Assembly (NCBI RefSeq): GCF_030704535.1
Contig: NC_081822.1
Span: 7,792,501 to 7,856,500, forward strand
DNA: 64,000 nt
Reading direction: 5' to 3'
DNA from: Vitis vinifera
Taxonomy: Eukaryota > Streptophyta > Magnoliopsida > Vitales > Vitaceae
Positions 24,915-36,400 of this stretch are shown here, piece after piece. The notes under the pieces were generated by a model that saw only the letters and a program-made list of their open reading frames with translations, was not told the origin of the DNA and did not search any database. A program made the translations under genes and the position numbers. Each line of letters begins with the position of its first letter. The first letter of the stretch is position 1.

Positions 24915-25721
24915 TCAGTAATTTTTGCCTGGAGCTGCATAGGAGCTGCCTCCATGACCCTCCCCAGACCCATATCCAGACCCAGAACCAGAACCATAAC
25001 CCCCCTCATGACCACCATGTGCTTCACCACCACCTCCTGAACCTCCGCCGCCCCCACCACCTGACCCTCCACCGCCCCCACCGCCTGACCCTCCACCAAT
25101 ACCACCACCATACCCTGACCCTGACCCTGAGCCATATCCATGTCTACCATTACCATCCCAACCAGACCCAGAACCAGAGCCACCACCCCCTCCACCACCA
25201 GAACAGTAGCCTCCACCATTCCATCCGCTGCCAAATCCACCTCCATTTCCACCACCTGAACCATATCCACCACCTTGGCCCGTACCAGGGCCATAGCCAG
25301 AGCCACCTCCCCCTCCAGAGCCACCACCACCTCCACTACCATAACCACCGCCAGTGCCATCACCTGACCCATGATTACCACCACCACCACCATTTCCTCC
25401 CTCTTCTCCTCCATTCATGCCCCCAGAGCCAAAACCTGAACCACCACCCGAACCTGATCCATATCCACTCCCAACACCACCATAGCCAGAGCCAGAACCA
25501 GAACCACCTCCACCACCACCTCCAGAGCCTCCTCCATAAGCACCGGCCCCAATGCCACCATGTCCAGCCTCTTCATGATACTTATTTTGGTACCCATTGC
25601 CCAGACCATGACTTCCATCACTCAAAAACCTCCCCTCCCTTTTAGCTTCAACAACTACATAACAAAAGAGGCCCAGGCATAAGAAAATGAGAGTCCAGGC
25701 AACCACATTATCTTTTCCCAT
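24915..25721 (-). CDS. Secreted glycine-rich (wall-type) protein, 268 aa
   Basis: This is a single-exon gene. Residues 1-26 form a signal peptide (WTLIFLCLGLFCYVVVEA), followed by a short charged segment (KREGRFLSDGSHG) and then about 200 residues of glycine runs broken by Ser, Tyr, Gly-Ser and occasional Asn, Phe or Asp (GSGSGYGG and GGGGGSGGGG motifs). The C-terminus is SSYAAPGKNY. This composition fits structural glycine-rich proteins of the cell wall, where the tyrosines may be cross-linked. The composition makes every overlapping frame open, so the long plus-strand His/Pro-rich frame is a shadow. TATAAG on the minus strand at 25775-25780, 54 bases upstream of the ATG, is a plausible TATA box. 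Repeat number may vary between alleles. Confidence 0.85.
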   Translation of the reverse strand: MGKDNVVAWTLIFLCLGLFCYVVVEAKREGRFLSDGSHGLGNGYQNKYHEEAGHGGIGAGAYGGGSGGGGGGGSGSGSGYGGVGSGYGSGSGGGSGFGSGGMNGGEEGGNGGGGGNHGSGDGTGGGYGSGGGGGSGGGGGSGYGPGTGQGGGYGSGGGNGGGFGSGWNGGGYCSGGGGGGGSGSGSGWDGNGRHGYGSGSGSGYGGGIGGGSGGGGGGGSGGGGGGGSGGGGEAHGGHEGGYGSGSGSGYGSGEGHGGSSYAAPGKNY

Positions 25722-25774
25722 GGTTTCCTCTCACTCCAAATGCTGTTGCACTCTGGCCAACAGCACACCTCCTA

Positions 25775-25780
25775 CTTATA
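25775..25780 (-). promoter_or_regulatory. Putative TATA element of glycine-rich protein gene
   Basis: TATAAG in the context CAATATAAGTAGG, 54 bases upstream of the minus-strand ATG. It implies a very short 5' leader. Confidence 0.4.
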
Positions 25781-26382
25781 TTGCCCAAAGAGGAAAAAAG
25801 GATGTGAAAATTGGAAGGTTAGTGCTTGCCACCTTGTTATTCCCTACTGTCTTGAATATGGCCCTCCTCCCTCCTAGGAATTGGGATGTAGGAGTTGAAA
25901 AGGGCGGCTAAGAAGAAAGCTTAGAATTTAGATGGACCACGTACTTTGGAGCTCATGAAAGCAAAAAACGTTAGAAAGATAATGTTGGGCGGTTGTGGGT
26001 GGTGGTCCTGTGAAGGTATATATACATAAGAGTAGTTCTTTTTAGGGTTAGGGATAGGGCTTGTAGGGATTGTGGAACAGATAGTGCGTGGGGATGATGG
26101 CTGGAGAGAATATACATGATGAACTGAGGCGTGTGAGGTGGTTCTGGTGGTGAGGACGATTTGCATGATCGGGCATGAAGTTGGTGTTGGTAGATGGGTG
26201 TCGAAGATTGTAGGAGAGATGAAGTTAGTATTCCATGAGTCACATTCTTTGCATGGTTTCTTTAATTGCTAGCAACTCAGTTTGGTTTGGAAATTGGATA
26301 TAATAGCTCAATCAGTGATGATAGTGAGTTGACTCGATCACTCGAGTGTTCTCAGCAACTTAGAAGCCCAAGTACTCTCATG

Positions 26383-26771
26383 AGTTTTGGGCCAAAATAG
26401 CTCTACAAAAAATCTCTTTTATTCAAAATAGTTCTTTTATTGCCATGCAGGATGATGCAGCGTAGAATTTAAAAAAAAAATTATATATAGAAACTTAAGA
26501 GTCTTCAATAAAGATAAATTTTTAAAAATACTAAAAAATTATTATTTTATTTATCAATAGATTAATACTCTTAAAATAATAAAGTTATATAAATAAATAA
26601 AACAAAATTATACAAAACATGCTAAAGTGTGAAATAAAAAAGTGTAAAAAGTTGGAGTGAAACTTCTGATTAAAAAAAAAAATTAATCCCCTAAGTAAAA
26701 GGTTATTTTGAATATTGATTTTTAGGATTTTTTTTCTTTTTCATATAGGAGGCCTATTTTGGCCCAAAACT
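26383..26771. mobile_element. MITE with 18-bp perfect terminal inverted repeats
   Basis: AGTTTTGGGCCAAAATAG at 26383-26400 recurs exactly as its reverse complement at 26754-26771. Similarity continues inward: ATTCAAAATAGTTCTTTT on the left corresponds to ATTCAAAATAACCTTTT on the right, read on the minus strand. The 389-bp element is AT-rich and noncoding. No unambiguous target duplication is seen, so the superfamily is left open. Confidence 0.75.
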
Positions 26772-29203
26772 TGCCGTGGTTGCTGGGCTTTAATTGGGCA
26801 GGTGCAACTCAAAGAAAAATGCATTTGAACATGCGGTAACCGTAAAAGGACTGACATGGAGTTGAAGCTCCTACTCCTACAAAACACAAAAATGTGTTGT
26901 GAACCTCCAAGAATTAGAGAAAATATTTCATTATATATAAAGAATGTTACGGAGGAGAAATTGATACATCTATTGGGTTGATTGATATATCTATTGGATT
27001 TCAAAACATTTCATTTCTCTCATTCTTTGTATCTTCGTCCTGAGCTGATAAACCATCTTGCTTCATTGGCTATCTCTCTTGCTCTTCCTTACATTTTTAT
27101 ACACACCACTTCTAGTCCTTACAAACTCGTATCTCTTTCATAACTTTTTTCTCTCATGATTTAGAATAGATATTTGATATATTTATTAGCTTTCCTTATT
27201 ATAGAAGGTATCTATTTCCAATCACATATAACTTAGGAAATGTTCCATATAATATTCCTTTTACAAAAAGAAATATATTTCAATTTGAAATTTAAGACAC
27301 CTCTCAACTATCTTTACCTTAATCAAATTTCATTAAATAAATCTTTTATCTCTCTATAATTCGCAGTTCCTTTACGCACATCATTCTCCTCATATGTTAT
27401 TGTTCCTTTTGTGCATTATTAAAAAATATTCTCTTGCTTCTTGTATCACTAATAAGAGAAAATTTGAGTTCGCCCTAAATTAAAATTCATTTTATAATCC
27501 TCTTTTATGCTCTTTCAAAAATTTTCCAAACATCTTCAACTAGACTCTAATAAAGGTATATGGGAATTTAGCATGATTGGATCAATCATGCATACGAAAA
27601 AGAATATAAATTTTGGATTTCAAAATAATCAATTTTTATTCATTCATATTTATCTTAGGTGATCCCTCTTATATCATTGGGTGTCTTACATTGTTCATTA
27701 CATCTCATAGCACCACAAATAATTTTCGTCAATTTATTTTTCTTGTTATTTTTTCATTTGTTAATTATGATTTAGAATATTTGTAAAAATATTTTTGTCA
27801 ATATTTCTTATTAAAAGAATCTAATTTCACTCACGTGTCAACTTAAAAAATATAAAAATATTTTATATGATATTCTTTATAAATATATATATATATATAT
27901 ATACTCCAATAATAAATTTGAGACATCTCCCAACAAAATGGGCACAGCTAAGGCCCGAGCTCTGGAAAATGTCCAGGAAAGAAGTAATAAAGAAATTAGA
28001 AAAATGTCTAAAATCATCACCACATTGAATCTTCGTCCTTCGTTCCCATTTTGAGGATGGCATTGTTATGTTATTTCGGAAACAATTTCCACTGAATGTA
28101 ATGATTATTGTTTCCTGTTGCTTACGTGATGGAAACAGTAAAAGCCGCGGCAGATACAGATCCTTGAGCTATTTGGCCCCGTGACGTGATGGAAATTTTC
28201 AGAACTTGCGCACATTATATGGCTTAAAGATTCCCTATTGAGTTTGATTTTTGTGAACAATTTTATCTTTTCCTTTTTTTTTCCCCGGTCCCACCAATAT
28301 TCCAGCAATGCAAACATACCCTAAATTTGTGTGAACTGTGTTAGGGTTGGTTACAATGTGGACGGGGCCACCAAAGACGATGCACATGGGGTATGCTTAT
28401 TCTTATATATTGGCCACAAAATCAGATAAGGAATAACAAAGCAAGAGACGTAAATGCCTCAATAATGGCTAGGAGCCCAAATTTGGTGGCTGTCGATTCC
28501 AATAATACTTGGAAGACGCACATTTGCAGAATCTAAGTAATCCAACGAGCAGCGACTTTTGCGACTTTACTCAAATTATTTTCATAACAAAGTTGGATTG
28601 GAAAATGACCTTCCAACCACTCTATTCACTACTTTATTAAAATTTTGTTTGAGGAGTCATTGTAGTCGACACTCAAATTACATGGGTAATAAGATTAAGC
28701 CAAAGGTGGGGAAAAAATCATTTTCAAACTAGCAACTTTTCAATACATTTTTTATGAAAAGATGTATTGGATGTGAATTGGATTCAAAATCTATGATGTT
28801 ATTCAAATTCTTCTTATGGTAAGAAGATTCATCTCCTTTGACCCTATTTAAATAACGTGAAACTACATCATTTTGTTTATGAATTAATTTTCATTTATGA
28901 TAAAGACACAAGAAATTGCATCTAAATACCTCCATCACAACATCTTGTGATGAAGTTAGTTCAAAAATAAAAGAATTTATTGATTGATAATATAGCTAAA
29001 TAAAAAGAACGTAAACGTCAATGGAGACGATGGAGATGTGGACGAAACAGACATTTACGATCAAATCACCTAAAGTGCCCACCACCCTTTATTCTCAATT
29101 GAATTGTCTCCCTAATCGCCATGAATTCTTAAACCATAACCAGCCATTTTTATCATTATTTTAAATTTTTTTGCAAACTTGAATTGATAATATTGTTGAA
29201 TTG

Positions 29204-29461
29204 ATGAAAAACCAACATGATAATGAAATATTGCCAAGAGTATGTAGTCCGCACGTCACTTTGTTTCATTTATTAATCGAATTATTAGGGTTGGGGACCT
29301 TAGGCCAGCTCTTTTATAATTTATTATTATTTTTATCATTGTATCTCACTCGTACAGTCGCTTTCTCTGCACCAACAATCATTACCATATTTTCATACAT
29401 CTTAGCTTGGGGCAAACTCATCTATGGATTCTTTAGATTGATTCATGAATACATACAATAA
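29204..29461 (+). CDS. Doubtful small hydrophobic ORF, 85 aa
   Basis: The ATG at 29204 opens a frame starting MKNQHDNEILPRV, with two or three hydrophobic stretches (HLLIELLGLGTLGQLFY, LLLFLSLYL, TIITIFSYILAW) and an end at RLIHEYIQ. I do not recognise the family. AT-rich DNA often yields Leu/Ile/Phe-rich frames by chance, and no TATA or splice context supports expression. It is listed only because it begins with an ATG and the hydrophobic segments are regularly spaced. Confidence 0.2.
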   Translation: MKNQHDNEILPRVCSPHVTLFHLLIELLGLGTLGQLFYNLLLFLSLYLTRTVAFSAPTIITIFSYILAWGKLIYGFFRLIHEYIQ

Positions 29462-30473
29462 GAGTAGTACAATCATTGTTTTTTATGAAGAGTTTTTACC
29501 TCAGACTAGGTTCTTGGGCTCTTGAATCAACAGGGAACCAATAGGTCTATCAATAGCCTAGAAAACATAGACGTTGAGTCCAAACTCACAATTAATAGTG
29601 GTAGGGCCATTCCAGCTAATTGTGACAGGACACCTAATCAGAGTGGGAGAAATGAACATATCAGTCTCTCTACTGATTAAGCCTTTCAAACAATTTAATA
29701 ATTCTGTAATCAATCAACATGTCTCGTCCTTATAAAGTTCTAATCACTTTTATTCTCTGAAAATTACCATAGAAGGCATGAGTAGGTCCAGGGTCACTTC
29801 CATTAGTGGTCCTTCAAAAAACCTGTCTGTGGGTGATTAGAATGGTACAATATTGAGGCATTTTGGATTAATACAACATTTAAGTACTTACATTTGTCAA
29901 GCTGGTTTGAAAAGATTGATAATAATTCAAAGAAAAAAGAATCTAATAATGATTGGATGAATGCAAAATTATTTTAACTACTGATTAATTAAGTAAACAG
30001 AAATGAGACCCATGCAAAAGCAAAGCACTTTTTTTTTCTTTTTTCTTTTTTGTCATGTTAATATTGGATAGTGGGATGAATTTTTCTGAGAGGATGTTTA
30101 ACCCAAGGGTAAAGGGTGAAGTATATTGACAGAGGTAGATCTGGGTGGTTCTTGCCAACAGCTCACCAGTTGAGAGTTTCATCTACTCTATTCCTATCTG
30201 CTTATTAGTGGGCCTTTTTAGGAATAAACAAGCTCAGAGACATTTTCTTTTCTGTTTTTAAAATTAAAATATATATATATATAAGAAAATTTTCTCAAAG
30301 ATTTTTAAAAATGGAATATAAATTCTACTTTTTATTATATAATATGTTCTATTTTTATAAAGAAGATTTCTAATTTTAATGGGGTAGCTTACCTTTCTAT
30401 GCAACTACCATTAAGCATTACATTGGTATGAAAAAGGAAAAGAAGAAAATCTATACATATTAAAATAAAGAAT

Positions 30474-30757
30474 AAGATGATGTTTATTTTTTTACTTAAT
30501 TCTAAATAACACCTTAATGTTTAATATTATTAAATATTAGGTTATTTGTTTTTATAGTATTTTATTTCTATTAAGTATTAAAAAATAAAAATAAAAATTA
30601 ATATGTTATTTTTACTATTTAAAAAAAGTTATATATTTTGATTTTTTCTTTTTGATAAAAAGTTTATAATAAGTTATGAAAAAATAAAAAAAACAAACAA
30701 CTTAAATTCTGAAAACAAATCACTTTTAACAAAAAGCCAAAAAAACAAACACCACCT
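30474..30757. mobile_element. MITE with GTGGTGTTTGTTTTTTT-type termini, copy 2
   Basis: The right end, on the minus strand, reads AGGTGGTGTTTGTTTTTTT, matching the left end of the copy at 19079. The left end reads GATGATGTTTATTTTTTTA. The interior is AT-rich with repeated AAACAAACAACTTAAA-like and TTATTTGTTTTTATAG-like subterminal motifs. It sits about 170 bp upstream of the subtilase TATA box. Confidence 0.6.
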
Positions 30758-30929
30758 AAATCTTAACTCTTTCAATAGAAAAATCATATGCACAATTTTC
30801 ATCCTTTTGTTATTAGTTATTACATTTTTACAACAATCGAATGAAAATCAATGTTTCTTTGTGTGAGGGCAAAATGAACCTTAAAATCCATAAATCACAA
30901 TTCCTAAGTCCTATCTGTATCTATAATGT

Positions 30930-30938
30930 TATATATAT
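30930..30938 (+). promoter_or_regulatory. Putative TATA box of subtilase gene
   Basis: TATATATAT lies 210 bases upstream of the ATG at 31140. The intervening 5' leader (AGCAATCAGCAGTGAAG onwards) looks like a normal untranslated region. Confidence 0.5.
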
Positions 30939-31139
30939 GCAACCGTGGGGGAATGACCTACCTCAGCAATCAGCAGTGAAGATAGAAAACAAACCAGCTT
31001 AGCTAGTAGCCAAGAAAGCCAATCATTCTGGTATGTGAGGTTCTTATTCATTCCCTACAGCTTTAAAACAGAAATATCACCCAAAGAGGCCCATTCAATT
31101 CCCTTCTCTTCATCCCCAGTTTGCAGAGACACACGGAAT

Positions 31140-33437
31140 ATGAAGACATGGAGGTTATCAATAGTTGTACTCGTGAGTTTCCATTTCGCACTTGTTGTAG
31201 CAGAAGAGATCAAGCACCAACAAAAGAACACTTACATCGTTCACATGGACAAGTCTAACATGCCAACAACTTTCGATGATCACTTCCAATGGTACGACTC
31301 TTCTCTAAAGACGGCATCAAGCTCGGCTGATATGCTTTACACCTACAACAATGTAGTCCACGGTTTCTCCACCAGGTTGACGACGGAGGAAGCTGAGTTG
31401 CTACGGGGGCAACTGGGAATTCTCTCCGTCTTACCTGAAGCCAGATATGAGCTTCATACAACCCGGACGCCAGAGTTCCTTGGACTTGGAAAAAGCGTTG
31501 CATTTCTCCCGCAAGCTGACTCAGCCAGCGAGGTGATTGTGGGAGTATTAGACACGGGTGTCTGGCCTGAGCTAAAAAGCTTTGACGACACTGGGCTGGG
31601 TCCCGTCCCAAGTAGCTGGAAAGGCGAATGTGAGACAGGCAAGACCTTCCCGTTATCAAGCTGCAATCGAAAACTAATTGGGGCAAGGTTTTTCTCAAGA
31701 GGGTATGAAGTCGCATTTGGACCAGTTAACGAAACAATAGAGTCAAGATCACCAAGGGATGATGACGGCCATGGAAGTCACACCTCAACTACTGCAGTTG
31801 GATCAGCAGTTGAAGGAGCTAGCCTCTTCGGTTTCGCTGCTGGCACAGCCCGTGGAATGGCAACACATGCCAGAGTTGCTGCATACAAGGTTTGCTGGCT
31901 TGGTGGATGTTATGGCTCTGACATTGTAGCTGCAATGGACAAGGCTGTGCAAGATGGTGTTGATGTTCTATCCATGTCCATTGGTGGGGGATTGTCTGAT
32001 TACACTAAAGACAGTGTTGCCATTGGGGCTTTCAGGGCTATGGAACAAGGAATCCTCGTATCTTGCTCAGCTGGAAATGGTGGCCCTGCTCCTAGCTCCT
32101 TGTCCAATGTTGCACCATGGATAACCACGGTGGGTGCTGGAACTCTGGACCGTGACTTCCCAGCATTTGTTATGCTAGGGGATGGAAAGAAATTCTCTGG
32201 TGTGTCACTTTACAGTGGAAAGCCATTATCTGATTCCCTAATACCGCTTGTCTATGCTGGTAACGCAAGTTCCTCGCCAAATGGTAACCTATGCATTCCT
32301 GACAATTTGATTCCTGGAAAAGTTGCGGGAAAAATTGTTCTATGTGATCGAGGGTCAAATGCCCGAGTACAAAAGGGTATTGTGGTAAAAGAAGCAGGTG
32401 GAGTAGGGATGATTTTGACGAACACGGATTTATATGGAGAAGAGCTGGTTGCAGATGCACATCTCTTGCCCACAGCAGCTGTGGGCCAGAAAGCTGGTGA
32501 TTCCATAAAGAGCTATATCTCCTCTGACCCTAATCCAATGGCCACAATCGCCCCTGGGGGAACGCAGGTGGGTGTCCAACCATCACCTGTCGTAGCATCG
32601 TTTAGTTCCAGAGGGCCAAACCCTGTCACTCCTGAAATACTCAAACCTGACATAATAGCACCAGGAGTCAACATCCTAGCAGGATGGACTGGTGCAGTGG
32701 GACCAACTGGTTTACAGGTTGACACCAGGAAGGTGAGCTTCAACATCATTTCAGGTACATCCATGTCCTGCCCCCATGTAAGTGGGCTAGCAGCACTACT
32801 CAAGGCTGCTCACCCAGAATGGAGACCTGCAGCAATTAAGTCTGCCCTCATGACCACAGCTTACCACACATACAAGGGTGGTGAAACAATACAGGATGTT
32901 GCAACTGGAAGGCCAGCAACTCCATTTGATTATGGTGCTGGACATGTAAATCCAGTATCAGCTCTGGACCCCGGCCTTGTCTATGATGCTACTGTTGATG
33001 ACTATCTAAGTTTCTTTTGTGCCTTAAACTACAAGCAAGATGAGATCAAGCGGTTCACAAACAGAGACTTCACCTGTGATATGAACAAGAAATACAGTGT
33101 GGAAGATCTTAATTACCCATCCTTTGCAGTTCCTCTGCAGACGGCCTCAGGCAAAGGAGGTGGTAGTGGTGAATTAACAGTTGTTAAGTATACAAGGACT
33201 CTGACTAATGTGGGCACCCCAGCCACATACAAGGTCTCAGTGTCTTCACAGATTTCATCAGTGAAGATCTCTGTTGAGCCAGAATCACTGACTTTTAGTG
33301 AACCAAATGAAAAGAAGAGCTACACTGTGACATTTACAGCTAGTTCTATGCCATCTGGTATGACCAGTTTTGCACATCTTGAATGGTCAGATGGAAAACA
33401 CATTGTTGGTAGTCCAGTGGCTTTCAGTTGGACATGA
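31140..33437 (+). CDS. SBT1.7: Secreted subtilisin-like serine protease, SBT1.7/ARA12 type, 765 aa
   Basis: A single exon encodes a signal peptide (about 1-22, MKTWRLSIVVLVSF), then an I9 inhibitor propeptide (about 31-107, TYIVHMDKSN to ELHTTRTPEF). The S8 catalytic domain follows, with Asp138 (VGVLDTGVWPE), His211 (DDDGHGSHTS), oxyanion Asn313 (SAGNGGP) and Ser541 (SGTSMSCPHVSG). A protease-associated domain is inserted at about 365-450, and a fibronectin-III-like C-terminal domain covers about 655-765, after the hallmark DLNYPSFAV. Length and the lack of introns fit group SBT1. SBT1.7 releases Arabidopsis seed-coat mucilage by trimming pectin-modifying enzymes in the wall; grape function is not known from sequence. 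The ATG at 31140 is chosen because it begins the signal peptide; in-frame sequence upstream has no ATG. One detail is Ser213 where most plant members have Thr (HGTHTS). Confidence 0.95.
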   Translation: MKTWRLSIVVLVSFHFALVVAEEIKHQQKNTYIVHMDKSNMPTTFDDHFQWYDSSLKTASSSADMLYTYNNVVHGFSTRLTTEEAELLRGQLGILSVLPEARYELHTTRTPEFLGLGKSVAFLPQADSASEVIVGVLDTGVWPELKSFDDTGLGPVPSSWKGECETGKTFPLSSCNRKLIGARFFSRGYEVAFGPVNETIESRSPRDDDGHGSHTSTTAVGSAVEGASLFGFAAGTARGMATHARVAAYKVCWLGGCYGSDIVAAMDKAVQDGVDVLSMSIGGGLSDYTKDSVAIGAFRAMEQGILVSCSAGNGGPAPSSLSNVAPWITTVGAGTLDRDFPAFVMLGDGKKFSGVSLYSGKPLSDSLIPLVYAGNASSSPNGNLCIPDNLIPGKVAGKIVLCDRGSNARVQKGIVVKEAGGVGMILTNTDLYGEELVADAHLLPTAAVGQKAGDSIKSYISSDPNPMATIAPGGTQVGVQPSPVVASFSSRGPNPVTPEILKPDIIAPGVNILAGWTGAVGPTGLQVDTRKVSFNIISGTSMSCPHVSGLAALLKAAHPEWRPAAIKSALMTTAYHTYKGGETIQDVATGRPATPFDYGAGHVNPVSALDPGLVYDATVDDYLSFFCALNYKQDEIKRFTNRDFTCDMNKKYSVEDLNYPSFAVPLQTASGKGGGSGELTVVKYTRTLTNVGTPATYKVSVSSQISSVKISVEPESLTFSEPNEKKSYTVTFTASSMPSGMTSFAHLEWSDGKHIVGSPVAFSWT

Positions 33438-36400
33438 TTCTAGAAATATTTGCCTGCAAAGTGCAGATAGCATCTCTTTATCATATAATTAACTGTGTTC
33501 TATATGTATGTTGTTTTCTATCTGTACGTTGTACAGAGCCAGTTGTAGCAATTGTCCTGCTCTGTGAACCACCACGTAAGAAAATAAGTGCACCAAAAAA
33601 GAAAATTGTACAGTGAACCATGTAAGTGATTGGCATGCCAATATAGAATCAATTTGTAAGTTGTATGAACTTTACTTCTCTTCATTTTAATATTATATTG
33701 CTATGCTCTTCTCATCCCTATGGTTCATTATATTGAACTAATACATATTAGAAAGTGTCAAATTTCTAATTTAATTTAATTACTAATTTCATGACAATCC
33801 TTTTTATAGAGCATATTGTATAGGGGTCTTTTCCTTTATAAATGTTTTGGGAAACAATGCACTTAAAAGTTACAAGAGAAGATGAAGGACTAGCTTCAAT
33901 TCCCAAACCTTAATTTATGACCCAAATGAGGATCTAAGTTCTCTTGGGACCTTAAATAATTAATTTAGGTCTTAGCATATGTTTATTTCAGTCAGAGTAA
34001 TTTGTAATTTCCATACTACTGACATGAGGATTGATCTTAATAATTTATTTATCTATTTATTTATTGTTAATTCATATTCTTTTAGTTTCTAGTTAGAATC
34101 CTTCTTCATATTAGGAAAGAAAGTTTCATTCTTATTAGGAAAAGAAGTTCAATTAGTCTAAACTAATGTAAAAGTATTAGAATCTATTAAGAGTTTTCAA
34201 CTGCTACTAAGCTTAGTTTGAAGGTATGATTGCCTTACAACCAAGTGCAATTTACTAAGATAACAAAACAGAAGCATGATTGTCTACAGACATAAATGTG
34301 ATTGCCTAGCATTTATTTTTCTTCAAGTTCAGCAATCCCTAATCCAGTCACCCCATCCTACAACTGAAGGAAAATTCTCAAGGCCTAGAAATTTAACTAT
34401 CCTGCATCATTTCCTTATGGAAATAAGTTTCCACTGGGTATACAGAAATGTGATTGAGCTATGGGACACCTGCAAAACAAGAAAGCATGGGATGTTTCGA
34501 GACTCAGGTTTAGGGTGTAGATGCCAGGAGTGTAGGACCTGAGACTGTTTTAGGTTCAGGGTCTCTCTATTTATTTGTATTTTCTTTCCCTTACAATGTT
34601 TTTAATGGTACAACAGGTTGATTTTCTCTTATCAGTGTATGTAGTCACAATTGGTTGCACCATATTTAAAACTTTGTGTCTCGATGTATATGGATTTGAT
34701 TATCTTTATGTTCTTGAACTAATATGCATCGTTTATGTTCTGCCACCCCAATAATGCAAAAGGCAATTCTTGGGCGCATAGCATCCATATGATCACATCA
34801 AGGACAAAGAAATTTCCTGTCTGCAACCTTTTTGCTTCTTCCACTGAATTATTCAATTGCAGCAAACCACAGATGAAATCAGGGCTGCCACTTGTCCACA
34901 GGTATCACAACTAATTGCTACCAGGGAAAATGAAATTTGACTTTGAGAAGGCCAGTCCATAGGTAACCAAGTTCTTGGAATTATTACAAGTACAACAACT
35001 TTAGTTTCCGGAGTGTTTTCAGATACTTTTTCAGCTAATGATTGGAAACATCCTCTCTATTTTTTTATCAAGGAAGTCCTAACTAATTGAACTAGGGGGG
35101 CCCTTGAATGTACTCCTGGTATTTTTTTCTTCCCTACTGGAATCATGCAGTATATTTGCAAACTAATATCCATGGATGTTAATGTGAAATTCAGGTGATA
35201 AAAAGGGTGGGTTGGGATGAGGTTGTGAGGGGTCTAGTGTTCAAGTTTACTAATGATATTCTGTAGATGTACAAGGAGAAACAAGGGGCATGTGAAATCA
35301 AATGAAAGTCTTCTTATAGAAGCCATTTAGAATTCCTATTCCCATAATAATACTCAAGGCACTATAAGAATTTTTCTATTCAAGCCAGGTTGGTCTCCAA
35401 AAATCTACAAACAGACATCCATTTATAACTTCATTTCTTTCATACTAGATAAAAAGGACATGCCCTTGAATCAAAGGCATCAAAAGCTACCTGCTCCCTT
35501 CCCTTCTTCCTTATCCCTCTGTGCAGAGTATATTGCATAAAACAGAATAGTATTAAAAATGATTAATATTGTTCACAGAACAGAGCCCCCCTCAATATGA
35601 TGGGAGTGTGCAAATCATTTATGATAGGAAATGGAAGTATGTAAATCCTTTTTGATAAGAAATGGGAGTGTACAAATCGTTTTTATAGGAAATGGAGTGG
35701 GGAAATCTAAGAAACTTGAAACTGAAGCACAGTAAGATAAAGAGATGGCTATTATGTGTAGAGAGTTTGTGGGCTCTCCTCATAATCTATGATTGCCAAC
35801 ATCCTGCCTTCCAGATAATTTCACCCCAAATGTATTTCAACCACCAAAAGGCAATTTGAGTTCTTATTAATACTTCCTCTGAGCCCAGAGATTATGCACC
35901 AGTTTGATAGTTTCAAGAAATTACATGGCTGACCTTTTTCAAGGAAAAGATCAAGAGCCATCTTAAGAGGTTGGAAAAGGCTTCTAAGATGAACACCTAT
36001 TCCCTATGCCTTTGAACAAGACATTGAAGAGGAGATCATTTTCCATATTATAATATATTCACAAATCATATATGGAAACCTCACTTTCATGGATTATCAG
36101 AGGTACACTTATCTTTAATGGAAATCTCATTTTCACAAGTCATCAGGTATCAAGCATCAATACAGAACATACACAATAAATTCTAGGTTATGCCAAAAGG
36201 TGTATTTTGCTGTATACCGCAAAATCAAAAGCCTTTTTCCTTCTTGCTTTCTTTCTTTTTCCTTTACTTTTTATTTTTTATTTTTTTATTTATTTTGTGG
36301 GGCAGGGGAAGGAAAATTAAGAGTAAGTGTACAAACACACACCCAACAAAAACCGGGGCACAACTTGAGCATATAGGAGATACACAAAACCATATGCAGA

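Larger units (their letters stand above)
25722..30929. other. AT-rich intergenic region between glycine-rich protein and subtilase
   Basis: About 5.2 kb without a convincing gene. It holds a MITE at 26383-26771, a (TA)n run at about 27884-27902, one weak small ORF at 29204-29461 and a second MITE-family copy at 30474-30757. The stretch 26800-28300 is AT-rich and structureless to the eye. Confidence 0.5.

Noticed and set aside
24851-25645. 264-codon His/Pro-rich frame on the plus strand
   Set aside because: It lies antisense to the glycine-rich protein gene. The frame is open only because of the repetitive codons, and it has no promoter or family support.
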